Shown: one piece after another, positions 14,275 through 22,438 of the stretch
Position numbering within the stretch: the stretch's first letter is position 1
How the letters are laid out: every line of letters starts with the position of its first letter
Origin: a virus
Length of the DNA stretch: 23,482 nt
Direction: 5' to 3' (one strand)
Virus record (IMG/VR): IMGVR_UViG_3300010160_001969
Coordinates: 1-23,482 of that record
Made by a program: the position numbers and the translations under genes
Notes under the pieces: model-generated
What the model saw: only the letters and a program-made list of their open reading frames with translations
Told to the model about the DNA's origin: nothing
Databases searched by the model: none

Positions 14275-15176
14275 AAAGTTATATGTTTAAGAGAGCCACT
14301 TGTGTAGTGACTGAACACTGTTTTTTTATCCATAATATTTTCTTTTTCACTACGCAAACAAGCAATATACAAATCTTCACCAATGTTTGGTACAGAATCT
14401 AGATATTCACCTTTACGATCTGGATGTACATCATGCTCACCAGCAAAAATAGTGGTATCAATTGACACTCTACTACCTGCATGTATCAATCTTTTTGTTT
14501 TATGTAATAAAGCATAGTCGCTTACATTTATATATTGTTGTTCTGGAATGACAACATCATCTTCATAGTAATCTGTTACCCATTGCATACTTGTATACTC
14601 AGCTGATGTTTCTAGGAATCTATCTTCAAATTTAGATTCATCTTTGAGTTTATAGAAATGCAAATAATTTTTTTGTGTATCACCAAAAATAGGTAAATGA
14701 CAATTCATACCCCACGGGCCTTCAACCCACGCATCTGAATGGGGTAAAGCCGTATCAAGACCACGACCAATATTATCTTCCAATTCCTTAGCAAACTTAA
14801 TACGAATGTTTGGTGTTAATCTAAACTTCTTTAGATAACTAGGATCATTTTCAATAAAGTGTTTGACTACATCACACCAACTGCGAATATAAAAGTTATA
14901 TTCTAATGCATATTCTTTTTTAGGTACAACACCGCCATTTGGTGTAACATTAGTTCTATCAATACGATGTGCATTAAGTCTATACATAAAGATATCTTCA
15001 CGTTCTGAATATTCAAAATGTAGTGCCTTTGCAATATACATTCCAATAGAACGTCTTAATGCATCATAAAGATTTTTAGGTATTCTTTTACGAATGAATA
15101 GTTCATTAACATGTTCTGCACCCCATGTTTGAGCCATCTGACTCATTCTTTCTTTGCGGTATTGTAATGAACTCAT
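14271..15176 (-). CDS. Probable Fe(II)/2-oxoglutarate-dependent oxygenase
   Basis: A 301-residue protein with a pattern compatible with the double-stranded beta-helix oxygenases. HxD (His146, Asp148) lies in LPHSDAWVEGPWGMNCHLP, a central NYLHFYKL follows, and a distal His232-Arg236 pair lies in RLIHAGSRVSIDTT. These would supply two His and one Asp for iron and an Arg for 2-oxoglutarate. The N-terminal 90 residues are helical and unassigned. It is tied by ATGA overlaps to E1 beta upstream and to the GHMP kinase downstream, so hydroxylation of the same sugar or lipid precursor is a reasonable guess. The family call rests on motif spacing only. Confidence 0.55.
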   Translation of the reverse strand: MSSLQYRKERMSQMAQTWGAEHVNELFIRKRIPKNLYDALRRSIGMYIAKALHFEYSEREDIFMYRLNAHRIDRTNVTPNGGVVPKKEYALEYNFYIRSWCDVVKHFIENDPSYLKKFRLTPNIRIKFAKELEDNIGRGLDTALPHSDAWVEGPWGMNCHLPIFGDTQKNYLHFYKLKDESKFEDRFLETSAEYTSMQWVTDYYEDDVVIPEQQYINVSDYALLHKTKRLIHAGSRVSIDTTIFAGEHDVHPDRKGEYLDSVPNIGEDLYIACLRSEKENIMDKKTVFSHYTSGSLKHITL

Positions 15177-16075
15177 TTTAATATCTCTTTAATTTTGGCA
15201 ACAATTTCATCTTTAGATGGTGGTAAATTATCAACTTGTGGATAAAAACCAGCTGATTTATCTTTCAAACCCATAACATGCATATCTGCATTGATGCCTT
15301 TAGATAAATCAAATGCCAAACTCTTTGCAATGCCATCAACATAATCATCATCTAAAACAATACCATGTTTAGCTCTTTTTAAACTGAGTCTATCATTTTC
15401 TGTGGGATTAAAAGGTTTAATGTTTACAATGTGATGCACGGCAACTTTGTATCCTTCTTTTTCCAATTCTTTAGATGCCTCAACAGCTGCAAATCTAGTA
15501 ATAGAAATAGGAAACAAAACAATATCAGGTATATCATATTCAATATTTAACAATTCTTCTGTATTGCCATATGCACCACGATGTTCTGATACATAAACTA
15601 CATCATCAGAATCCATAAAATCCAAATACGCATTTGCATATTCATTAGGTGTCATTGGTGATACAATTTTAATTCCAGGCATTCTATAATACAATGCATG
15701 ATGTGATGATCCTGCAACAGGACCAATACCACCTTCCATTGCAATAGAACGAACAAACATTGGACAAGGTACACCCCAAATTTCTTTTGACTTGGCTGCG
15801 TAGTTAATAATCATTGGTGCATTGAACCAATTGAAACCTTGATAACGAATGACATACATTGGTCTACGGCCTGCAAGAGCTGCACCAACGGCAAAACCAC
15901 CGCCTGCGACATCTGCCATTGATAACTCTACCATACCATCTTCTTCGTATAGTTCAGGTAGTGTACCACCAACCCACCCAACGGCGGTTAAACATTGACC
16001 CATTACAAGACCATTTTCTTTAGTTAAATGGTGTCTTACTGTGTCTTTAATAATATCTCTTAATGCGATAGACAT
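15173..16075 (-). CDS. Thiamine-diphosphate E1 component, beta subunit-like
   Basis: A 300-residue protein of the E1-beta/transketolase C-terminal class: pyrimidine-binding N-terminal domain (EEDGMVELSMADVAGGGFAV, where Glu and Asp contact the cofactor), NWFNAPMIINYAAKSKEIWG, EGGIGPVAGSSHHALYYRMP, then a C-terminal transketolase-C domain (VAVHHIVNIKPF, GIVLDDDYVDG). It pairs with the E1 alpha-like gene just upstream, overlapping it by 16 bases, with the ribosome site AAGGAGG inside the alpha gene's end. I choose ATG 16075; a TTG three codons earlier is too close to that site. Together the pair should decarboxylate a 2-oxoacid and form an active acyl or hydroxyethyl group. No E2 or E3 gene is visible. 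Confidence 0.85.
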   Translation of the reverse strand: MSIALRDIIKDTVRHHLTKENGLVMGQCLTAVGWVGGTLPELYEEDGMVELSMADVAGGGFAVGAALAGRRPMYVIRYQGFNWFNAPMIINYAAKSKEIWGVPCPMFVRSIAMEGGIGPVAGSSHHALYYRMPGIKIVSPMTPNEYANAYLDFMDSDDVVYVSEHRGAYGNTEELLNIEYDIPDIVLFPISITRFAAVEASKELEKEGYKVAVHHIVNIKPFNPTENDRLSLKRAKHGIVLDDDYVDGIAKSLAFDLSKGINADMHVMGLKDKSAGFYPQVDNLPPSKDEIVAKIKEILK

Positions 16076-16887
16076 TTTGACCAAGCCTCCTTCACTCTTT
16101 GTTCAGCCTCTTTAATAATATCAGTGCCAAACTTATCAATATAAATTTTGTGTCTATCAAATATATGTGGGTTATCAATGCCTGCACCTGCATGCCAAAA
16201 TATTCGATTAGTTGAGATGTTTAATAACATAGGTTTTTCCATGTTATGTGTCTCAATAAAATTCCAAATCATTAATGGATCATCAGTCAAACCAGATGCA
16301 CTCACATTCATACTCTTTGCTACGTCTTGTAATTCCCAATTACGCCTTACTTTTTTCTCAGTAAGTATTGATAGGTTATTATCTTCAACGATATACCAAA
16401 TGGGTAAGTTTTTTGTTGATGCCCAACCAACTGATGTAATCGCATAATCTTCCTCTGCGGCCGCATCGCCAGTAAAACATAATGTTAATTTTTTATTACC
16501 ATAACACATACCTGTTGCAATAGGTACATGTGAACCCATTAGGCCATCATGGCCATAGATTTGTTTTTCTCTAGATTGAATTGACGCAGAACCACCCATA
16601 CCATTGGCACAACCTCTTGTGTCACCAAGTAATTCATAAACAAGAGCTTCAATGTCACCACCAAAAGACAAGTATGTAGAGTGTCCTCGGTGTTGAATGA
16701 AGATTTGTTTATCGATAGATTCTAGATAAGTGGCGAGAGTAGCAGATGTGTACTCTTGTCCGGCAGAAAGATAAACAGGTATCTTTATAGTTTTATCTTG
16801 TACACGTTTGTAAACTTCTTCTTCAAAGGCGCGGCATAATGAAGCCTTACGGAAGATTTCTTTTTCAAGTTCATAACTTAGCGGCAT
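16060..16887 (-). CDS. Thiamine-diphosphate E1 component, alpha subunit-like
   Basis: A 275-residue E1-alpha of the pyruvate/acetoin dehydrogenase type. SLCRAFEEEVYKRV and YLSAGQEYTSATLA open the domain. RGHSTYLSFGGDIEALVYEL and GCANGMGGSASI follow. The thiamine-diphosphate motif GDA (140-142) to NN (170-171) has the family's spacing, with Ala in place of the third residue of GDG. It is shorter than full E1 alpha (about 320-370), lacking N- and C-terminal extensions. Orphan E1 alpha/beta pairs in antibiotic clusters (avilamycin AviB1/AviB2) are linked to adding two-carbon branches to sugars, a useful precedent here. It overlaps the DJ-1-like gene by 17 bases. Confidence 0.85.
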   Translation of the reverse strand: MPLSYELEKEIFRKASLCRAFEEEVYKRVQDKTIKIPVYLSAGQEYTSATLATYLESIDKQIFIQHRGHSTYLSFGGDIEALVYELLGDTRGCANGMGGSASIQSREKQIYGHDGLMGSHVPIATGMCYGNKKLTLCFTGDAAAEEDYAITSVGWASTKNLPIWYIVEDNNLSILTEKKVRRNWELQDVAKSMNVSASGLTDDPLMIWNFIETHNMEKPMLLNISTNRIFWHAGAGIDNPHIFDRHKIYIDKFGTDIIKEAEQRVKEAWSKCLSH

Positions 16888-17416
16888 TTTGTTTCACCAT
16901 ATCAATAGCAGTTTTCATCCAAATGCCCATGTGGTCATAGTGTGGTGATGATACAATGTTACCATCTACAACTACTGGTGCATTAACATATTTAGCGCCT
17001 GAGTTATTGATATCATCTTCAAGGCTATAGTAACCACTAATGTTACGACCTGCAACAATCTTTGCAGAAATCATTAACTGAGCACCATGACATGTAGATG
17101 CAATTACTTTACCTTGTTTGTTCCATTCAGAAATGAAATTGATAACTTGTTTTTCTTGTCTCAACTTCTCAAGAGCTTTAACACCACCAGGCAATACAAG
17201 CAAATCAAATTCATTTAGACATACATTAAAAAGAGATTCAATTGTCAAATCGGTAGTTAACATATGTGAGGTCATATTAGACCCCATGATACCAAAGAAT
17301 TTGCCTGTTACGTTGGACATAACAAACACTTCATCAGTTTCTTCTTTCAATCGATAGAATGGATAAACCAACTCTTGGTCTTGAAAGTTTTCCCATGTAA
17401 TAATCAATGCTCTCAT
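16871..17416 (-). CDS. DJ-1/PfpI family protein
   Basis: A 181-residue DJ-1/PfpI-like protein of the class I glutamine amidotransferase-like fold. It shows an N-terminal strand with Glu9 (ALIITWENFQDQE), LLVLPGGVKALEKL, the nucleophile elbow ASTCHGAQLM with Cys109 and His110, then a C-terminal NIVSSPHYDHMG. PfpI relatives act as glyoxalases/deglycases, hydratases or proteases, so the reaction is open. It sits between the radical SAM gene and E1 alpha. I choose ATG 17416 because AGGAG lies seven bases before it; a TTG two codons upstream is inside the ribosome site spacing. Confidence 0.82.
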   Translation of the reverse strand: MRALIITWENFQDQELVYPFYRLKEETDEVFVMSNVTGKFFGIMGSNMTSHMLTTDLTIESLFNVCLNEFDLLVLPGGVKALEKLRQEKQVINFISEWNKQGKVIASTCHGAQLMISAKIVAGRNISGYYSLEDDINNSGAKYVNAPVVVDGNIVSSPHYDHMGIWMKTAIDMVKQNAAKL

Positions 17417-17418
17417 AA

Positions 17419-18930
17419 TCAATCTCCTAATAATTTACGTTTCAATTTAATTGTCTTTGTTGAGTCTAACTCATCTCTAGCCTTTTGACCAAATTTATCT
17501 TCTAATAGATTTAAATACTTATCATTCGAATGATAGGTGTCCCAAGCTTTATCTCTAAATGCAAGGATTTCTGCCGAAGTTAAATGTTCGTTTGATAGAT
17601 TCAAAGTATCATATGAGTGTTGACTGTAACCAGAATATGTACTTGGCAGTTCTGTTCCAAACAATCTGGCTTGATTGTGTAATGGACTACCTGGATATGC
17701 CATTGCAGAATAGAAGTTTGCCATTTCAGTTGGATTCTCCAATGCAAAGTCTAATGTAGCCTGCATTGTCTCTTTTGTATCATATGGCAATCCAAAAATG
17801 TAATTACCACCAACATTGATTCCTGCATTACGAATATCATTAATCAAATCTAATACTTTAACTTCTTGAAATCCTTCTTTGTGAATTTCTTTACGCAAAT
17901 TGTTATTTGGATTTTCAATACCAAGACCCAACCATTTAACACCAGCCTTTTGCAACTTCTCTAAATACTTAGGCTTGCAGGTATCGACTCTTGAATATGC
18001 CCAAATGTTGAAATCATATCCACGTTCAATAATCAAATCACATATTTTACCAAAATGATTTGGGTTTAAAACAAATAGTTCATCAGCAATCTTTACGTTA
18101 CGAACACCCTGTGATGCAATGTAATCAAACTGTTTAATGATAAACTCTGGTGACCACCAACGGAATGTATTACTATCAGAACTTGAAACATCATCACCCT
18201 GTTTAGTTCTGTTAATAATATTAATCATACAGAAAGAACATTTGTATGGGCAACCAAGACTTGTATAGATGGCTGCAAATGGTTGTTTCTCTGTATCGTT
18301 AGACCATGAATGCCACCCAGCCGTTCTATACTTACTCAAAGGTGGTAACAAGTCCCATGCCATACCAGGAAGTTCTTCTTCAAGTTTTTCTTTTGGAACA
18401 ACTTCAGTTGGTTCATTCATAATGATATTAATACCATCTCTATAAACTAAACCAGGAACTCTTTTAAGTTCTGTTGCATTCAATTTACTCAATGACAGTA
18501 ATGCATGTAGTGTATATACACCTTCATTCTGACAAACGGCATCAATGAAAGTTTCTTGTTTCATTGTTTGTATTGGTAAAGCTGCAACGTGTCCGCCAAC
18601 AAACACAATGAATGTATCTGGTGATAAGTCTTTCAGTTCTCTTGCAGTTGCAGTTGCACCTTCCATGTTTTGTGATGATGCAGATGGTTGTTGGCCATAA
18701 ACAACAAAACAAACAATCTTTGTTTTATATTCGGTGATTCTTTTTGCAGCCGATAGGTAATCTAAACCTTCTACTTCTGCATCTAAGATTTCTGGTTTAA
18801 ATCCTTTTGTACGAACACTATTTGCCAGCATTGCAGCCCAAATAGGAGGTTCAATTGCGGCATTATTTTTAGCAAGGCCTTGATAAATCTTTTCAGATGC
18901 GTTAGGGTGTACAAATAATATATCAGTCAT
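17419..18930 (-). CDS. B12-binding-type radical SAM enzyme (BchE-like)
   Basis: A 503-residue radical SAM protein. Residues 1-150 form a B12-binding-like Rossmann domain (ILFVHPN..., FIVFVGGHVAAL), without the DxHxxG motif of base-off cobalamin proteins. The SAM barrel begins with the cluster motif CPYKCSFC, with Cys at 227, 231 and 234 (start at 18930), then IKQFDYIASQGVRNVKIADE and LGLGIENPNN. Such enzymes do C-methylation, epimerisation or ring chemistry by radical steps. In this block it could modify a sugar or its lipid carrier. I choose ATG 18930, which overlaps the HAD gene stop by eight bases; an in-frame TTG at 18942 is less likely. Confidence 0.88.
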   Translation of the reverse strand: MTDILFVHPNASEKIYQGLAKNNAAIEPPIWAAMLANSVRTKGFKPEILDAEVEGLDYLSAAKRITEYKTKIVCFVVYGQQPSASSQNMEGATATARELKDLSPDTFIVFVGGHVAALPIQTMKQETFIDAVCQNEGVYTLHALLSLSKLNATELKRVPGLVYRDGINIIMNEPTEVVPKEKLEEELPGMAWDLLPPLSKYRTAGWHSWSNDTEKQPFAAIYTSLGCPYKCSFCMINIINRTKQGDDVSSSDSNTFRWWSPEFIIKQFDYIASQGVRNVKIADELFVLNPNHFGKICDLIIERGYDFNIWAYSRVDTCKPKYLEKLQKAGVKWLGLGIENPNNNLRKEIHKEGFQEVKVLDLINDIRNAGINVGGNYIFGLPYDTKETMQATLDFALENPTEMANFYSAMAYPGSPLHNQARLFGTELPSTYSGYSQHSYDTLNLSNEHLTSAEILAFRDKAWDTYHSNDKYLNLLEDKFGQKARDELDSTKTIKLKRKLLGD

Positions 18931-19402
18931 ATTTTTTACCAATCAAATCATTCCAATCAAGTTCTTTAGAGTCTACAACTATTACATGTTTATGTTGTCT
19001 CATTTTATTTAACACATCATCATTGTCATCATAGAAGACAACAGGATTAGGATCAAATTTAACATCTAATGTTTTATCATATACTTTAGATTCTAATATT
19101 TTGATATGATTAAAATACTTATAGATGCCAAATGATCTTAATAGATGTATCGATTGTTGGTACTCATATGGTATTGTTGGGTGTTTACCAGCAGAAACAA
19201 AACCTATTTTGTTGTCGCCACTTTGAAGATATTTTAAATATTCTTTTACACCTTCTCTGAGTATGCATACAGAACCAACATCGTCAACGATAACGTCATC
19301 AGTATTATTAAAAGGGAAAACCATTTGTTTTGCCCAAATAGAATCATTTTTTTTATTAAAACAATCCCAAATCGTTAAGTCTAAGTCAAATAAGTGTATC
19401 AT
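18923..19402 (-). CDS. HAD-superfamily phosphatase-like protein
   Basis: A 159-residue small HAD protein. The nucleophile motif is DLDLT (Asp6, Asp8, Thr10); motif II is IGFVSAG near 67-72; a Lys lies near 106-110; and motif IV is FYDDNDD with Asp125/126 and 128. It resembles magnesium-dependent phosphatases and polynucleotide-end phosphatases of the same minimal size. In a sugar block it could remove a phosphate from a sugar bisphosphate, as GmhB does before HddC, but the sequence does not prove a sugar substrate. ATGA overlap with the cupin gene upstream. Confidence 0.78.
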   Translation of the reverse strand: MIHLFDLDLTIWDCFNKKNDSIWAKQMVFPFNNTDDVIVDDVGSVCILREGVKEYLKYLQSGDNKIGFVSAGKHPTIPYEYQQSIHLLRSFGIYKYFNHIKILESKVYDKTLDVKFDPNPVVFYDDNDDVLNKMRQHKHVIVVDSKELDWNDLIGKKYD

Positions 19403-20055
19403 TTTGTAATCGAAATCATAGTTGTAGTTGCATCAAAATAAAATACCTTTAACAGGCGAGAGAGTGTATGACCATCAATAACATCACCGGGCCATACAAT
19501 AATTTGATTTGTGTAGGTACAAATTCCACCTTTTGTTATAATATATAAGTCTTCTTCTTTACCATTCATTAAAGATCGTTTAACTGGGTTAAAGTGCCTT
19601 ATCTGACAGTTAAAAACTTGAATAGGTTTAGATTTGTTATCAGCTTCTCCTATCCAAATACAATCGTCAGTCTTTTCAGTATGGTGTTTTTCACCTTCGT
19701 ATTGTTCACCACTTCTTCCGTACTTGTCTTCTAATCTAACCAAGTCGTGTTTATCTTCCGGCGTTTCAACTTCAAGTATGTATGCGCCACCTTTAGATAC
19801 TGCTTTTGTGGAATGAAATCTAGACCTGAATATATGTATCTTGTCTAAAGCTTTTAATTTAATTGTATTCCGTAAGAATGATAACTCTGTTTTGCCTTTA
19901 AGTAAAACAAAACCAGTGTTCTTATTTGGATGACAATGCATTGAAGTTTCTTTTCCTTCTTCAATGTGTAGAAACCAAATTGCAATATCAGAATTTCTAT
20001 AACAGAGGTATTCCATACCCCACGGTTTTTTCACAATAACATCACTATAATCCAT
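19399..20055 (-). CDS. Cupin-domain protein, sugar-phosphate isomerase-like
   Basis: A 218-residue protein with an N-terminal cupin barrel. PWGMEYLCY opens it, then GKETSMHCHPNKNTGFVLLK supplies the HxH metal-binding pair, and a second barrel segment contains RFHSTKAVSKGGAYILEVETP. The C-terminal part (about 130-218, IRHFNPVKRS...IVWPGDVIDGHTLSRL) may be a second, degenerate cupin. Similar cupins in surface-polysaccharide clusters are annotated mannose-6-phosphate isomerase-like. It lies one base after the Sm-like gene and is the first clear carbohydrate gene downstream of UvsW. Substrate unknown. Confidence 0.75.
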   Translation of the reverse strand: MDYSDVIVKKPWGMEYLCYRNSDIAIWFLHIEEGKETSMHCHPNKNTGFVLLKGKTELSFLRNTIKLKALDKIHIFRSRFHSTKAVSKGGAYILEVETPEDKHDLVRLEDKYGRSGEQYEGEKHHTEKTDDCIWIGEADNKSKPIQVFNCQIRHFNPVKRSLMNGKEEDLYIITKGGICTYTNQIIVWPGDVIDGHTLSRLLKVFYFDATTTMISITK

Positions 20056-20056
20056 T

Positions 20057-20497
20057 TTAATGTACCTTACTATTACGTCTTTCTCTTAATAACTCGATTA
20101 ATTCTTCTTCATCTAATTGTGCATCTGTTGGTTCATCATCATCTTCTTCATCTTCACCATCAAACAACTCTGGTCTGATTGATGATTCTGTTGCAAACTT
20201 CACATTGTCATCACATACTGCATTAGAGTAATACTCTACCAAATCATCTTTTGGATCTATAACAGTAAGTATATCTGCCTCATAAATTATAGCAAAATTT
20301 TCTTTAATTAATTCTATTGGTAACCAAGGCATCATCATCATTACGGATCTTCCAGTTGATACTCTCTTAAATATGATGTGCATTGGCCTATTCAGTAAAA
20401 CAGTATCACTATCTTCTATTGCTGTGCAATCAGCTATAATATCTTCGCCACTCTGCAAACGAACAATTTTAATTTGTGATTCTGTTGTATTAAGCAT
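20057..20497 (-). CDS. Conserved phage protein with Sm-like N-terminal domain
   Basis: A 146-residue protein I do not recognise by name. Residues 1-80 look like a small beta barrel (IVRLQSGEDIIADCTAIED, TVLLNRPMHIIFKRV, MMMMPWLPIE), the style of Sm/LSm-like phage proteins. Residues 113-140 are very acidic (DGEDEEDDDEPTD) and likely disordered. It overlaps the UvsW stop by eight bases and precedes the cupin by one, so it is co-transcribed with uvsW. An RNA- or protein-binding role is plausible but unproven. Confidence 0.5.
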   Translation of the reverse strand: MLNTTESQIKIVRLQSGEDIIADCTAIEDSDTVLLNRPMHIIFKRVSTGRSVMMMMPWLPIELIKENFAIIYEADILTVIDPKDDLVEYYSNAVCDDNVKFATESSIRPELFDGEDEEDDDEPTDAQLDEEELIELLRERRNSKVH

Positions 20498-21956
20498 TTT
20501 TGAGTTCTATGTTGTAAAATTTGTAATTAAATTTTTCTTCGTCATATATTTTAACACGTTCCACAAAATGTTTCAATGTATAATTGGTAAACTTGCCAAT
20601 TCTAAAATCATCTGAAATATCAAATAGAGTTGCAGCTTCTTTGTTATCACCTAGTCTTAGACCTCTACCGATTGATTGTAAATTACGAATTCTTGATTTA
20701 GAGGGTGAAGAAAATATAACATTATGTAAATTGCGAATATTGACGCCAGTACTAAAAGTGCCATATGAAGCAACAATGATTGCATCACTTTCTTTTTCAG
20801 TGATTGCCCTAATTGATTCCCTAATCTCAACATCGGTACCGCCAAATACAAAGAACACTTTTCTATTACCTGCGTGTTCTTTAATGTTCTCATGTAAATG
20901 TTTACCATGTTTCTCAACAAATTGAAATAAAACTAATGAGTTACCTTTCAGTGACAAAACTAAATTTCTAATAAAGTCATTTCTCGCTTTGTTCATAACT
21001 ATGTATTCGATCTCTTGGTTGTAGTCCCAAGATTTACATTCTTTACATATAACATCAGAGTATTTTAAAATCAAACACTTAATCTTAAAATCCGCCAGTT
21101 GTTTCTTTTCAATCAATTCAGCCGTAGATGTTGCTTTATAAACTGGACCAAATAGTCCTTCTAATACAAGTCTATGTGTTTGAGTTCCGTCAAGTGTCCC
21201 TGTTGTACCTATTCTATATTTAGCCGCTGTGCAACCAGATAGAATTGTTGTTAAAGACTTTGCCTTAAATTGATGCGCTTCATCACCTAGAACAAAATCA
21301 AATTGTTCAAAGTAATCACTTTCGTTTTTATATATTGATTGCCATGTTGTGATGGTAATAAACTTGTTTGTGTGTTTTTCTTTACCTGAATATTGACGAT
21401 GACAGTATTCTTCTGAATCATATCCATATGAAGCAAAATCAGAATACATTTGTTCAACTAATGAAGTTGTTGGAACAATTAATAGTCCACGTTTTGCATC
21501 TGTTGATTGTAGATATCTGATGATACAATATAGTATCAAAGATTTACCAGATGCAGTCGGTGATAGTAAAAGAATTCTTCTGTTACGAATGGCCTGAATG
21601 AAAGATTTTAATTGATAGTCTCTAATCTCATGCGGTAACTTTAATGATTGAACGAACTCTGTAGCTTCAATTGCAGAAAAGTTTTCTGATGTTGATATAT
21701 CAGAATCGATCTCTAATGTATAGTCTCGTTCTTTACAAAACTTTTCAATATAAGGTACTAGACCATGATATATTGAAAAACTCCGCAAATCAGCTAATCT
21801 AATTTTTCCATCCCACAAACGACTCTTGTAGGCTGGAACAAATTGATAACCCGGAACGTAGAAGGTAAAGTAGTCACTCAGTTCTTGTGCAATGTTTCTA
21901 TCACATTCGAACTGAATGAAAGCTTCATTCTTCTTATGAAGTATTAAATCAAACAC
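20490..21956 (-). CDS. uvsW: UvsW RNA-DNA and DNA branch-migration helicase
   Basis: A 488-residue superfamily 2 helicase close to T4 UvsW (503 aa) in length. The N-terminal 100 residues form the substrate-binding domain. Walker A SPTASGKS is at 132-139, motif II DEAH at 225-228, motif III-like TGT near 252, and motif VI QSIGRGLRLG starts at 427. T4 UvsW unwinds R-loops and stalled forks and so shifts replication from origin-dependent to recombination-dependent mode. It overlaps UvsY by eight bases, in an operon order typical of T4-like aquatic phages. Confidence 0.95.
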   Translation of the reverse strand: MFDLILHKKNEAFIQFECDRNIAQELSDYFTFYVPGYQFVPAYKSRLWDGKIRLADLRSFSIYHGLVPYIEKFCKERDYTLEIDSDISTSENFSAIEATEFVQSLKLPHEIRDYQLKSFIQAIRNRRILLLSPTASGKSLILYCIIRYLQSTDAKRGLLIVPTTSLVEQMYSDFASYGYDSEEYCHRQYSGKEKHTNKFITITTWQSIYKNESDYFEQFDFVLGDEAHQFKAKSLTTILSGCTAAKYRIGTTGTLDGTQTHRLVLEGLFGPVYKATSTAELIEKKQLADFKIKCLILKYSDVICKECKSWDYNQEIEYIVMNKARNDFIRNLVLSLKGNSLVLFQFVEKHGKHLHENIKEHAGNRKVFFVFGGTDVEIRESIRAITEKESDAIIVASYGTFSTGVNIRNLHNVIFSSPSKSRIRNLQSIGRGLRLGDNKEAATLFDISDDFRIGKFTNYTLKHFVERVKIYDEEKFNYKFYNIELKNA

Positions 21957-22383
21957 CTTGTATAAATCTTTCCCATGCTATAAAGTCACGGAGTTGAAAT
22001 GTTCTACTATTCAACTCCTTTAATATAGCGGTACAAACATCAACAATTTCATCATGCATAGCTTTGTTAGCTACATACTTGTTGATATCCTCGTCACTAT
22101 CCATATATGTAGTGATCTCAGATTTGAGTACAAATGGGAATGGCTGCCATCCATATTTTTGAAGATCGTCATCATCCAATTTACCTGTATAATATTCCCA
22201 CTTAAGCTTCTTCATTCTGTTATACTTGAATTCAGATTCTTTGGAAAGTAAACGATGCCGTGAAAGTATATTCAAATACTTACTGTGCATCTTTGGTATA
22301 TCTAGCAATGCTTTGCCAGGTTCTGTTCTATCAATGTCGGAATCTTTCCGCCATTCTTCTAGTAGTTCGTCAAGTTGTTTCAT
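21949..22383 (-). CDS. uvsY: Recombination mediator UvsY
   Basis: A 144-residue all-helical protein resembling T4 UvsY (137 aa): MKQLDELLEEWRKDSDID at the start, HSKYLNILSRHRLLSKE, a conserved WEYYTGKLDDDDLQKYGWQP centre and YMDSDEDINKYV near 95. UvsY loads the UvsX recombinase onto gp32-coated single strands. I choose ATG 22383: AAGGAGG lies eight bases before it. A longer reading from 22416 begins at a TTG without a ribosome site, and most of the extension would fall inside the promoter. UvsX itself is not in this window. Confidence 0.92.
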   Translation of the reverse strand: MKQLDELLEEWRKDSDIDRTEPGKALLDIPKMHSKYLNILSRHRLLSKESEFKYNRMKKLKWEYYTGKLDDDDLQKYGWQPFPFVLKSEITTYMDSDEDINKYVANKAMHDEIVDVCTAILKELNSRTFQLRDFIAWERFIQGV

Positions 22384-22403
22384 AGTTAAAGCCTCCTTTA
22401 TGG

Positions 22404-22432
22404 AGTATACTCTCAATTCATAATAAAGTCAA
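22404..22432 (-). promoter_or_regulatory. Sigma-70-type promoter for UvsY
   Basis: On the minus strand TTGACT (22432-22427), a 17-bp spacer, then TATACT (22409-22404). Each hexamer differs from consensus by one base. The predicted transcript begins about 14 nt before the UvsY ATG and still carries the AAGGAGG ribosome site. Confidence 0.8.
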
Positions 22433-22438
22433 GCTGTT

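Noticed and set aside
22384-22416. A longer UvsY starting at a TTG
   Set aside because: It would begin within the promoter region and has no ribosome site; the ATG at 22383 follows AAGGAGG.
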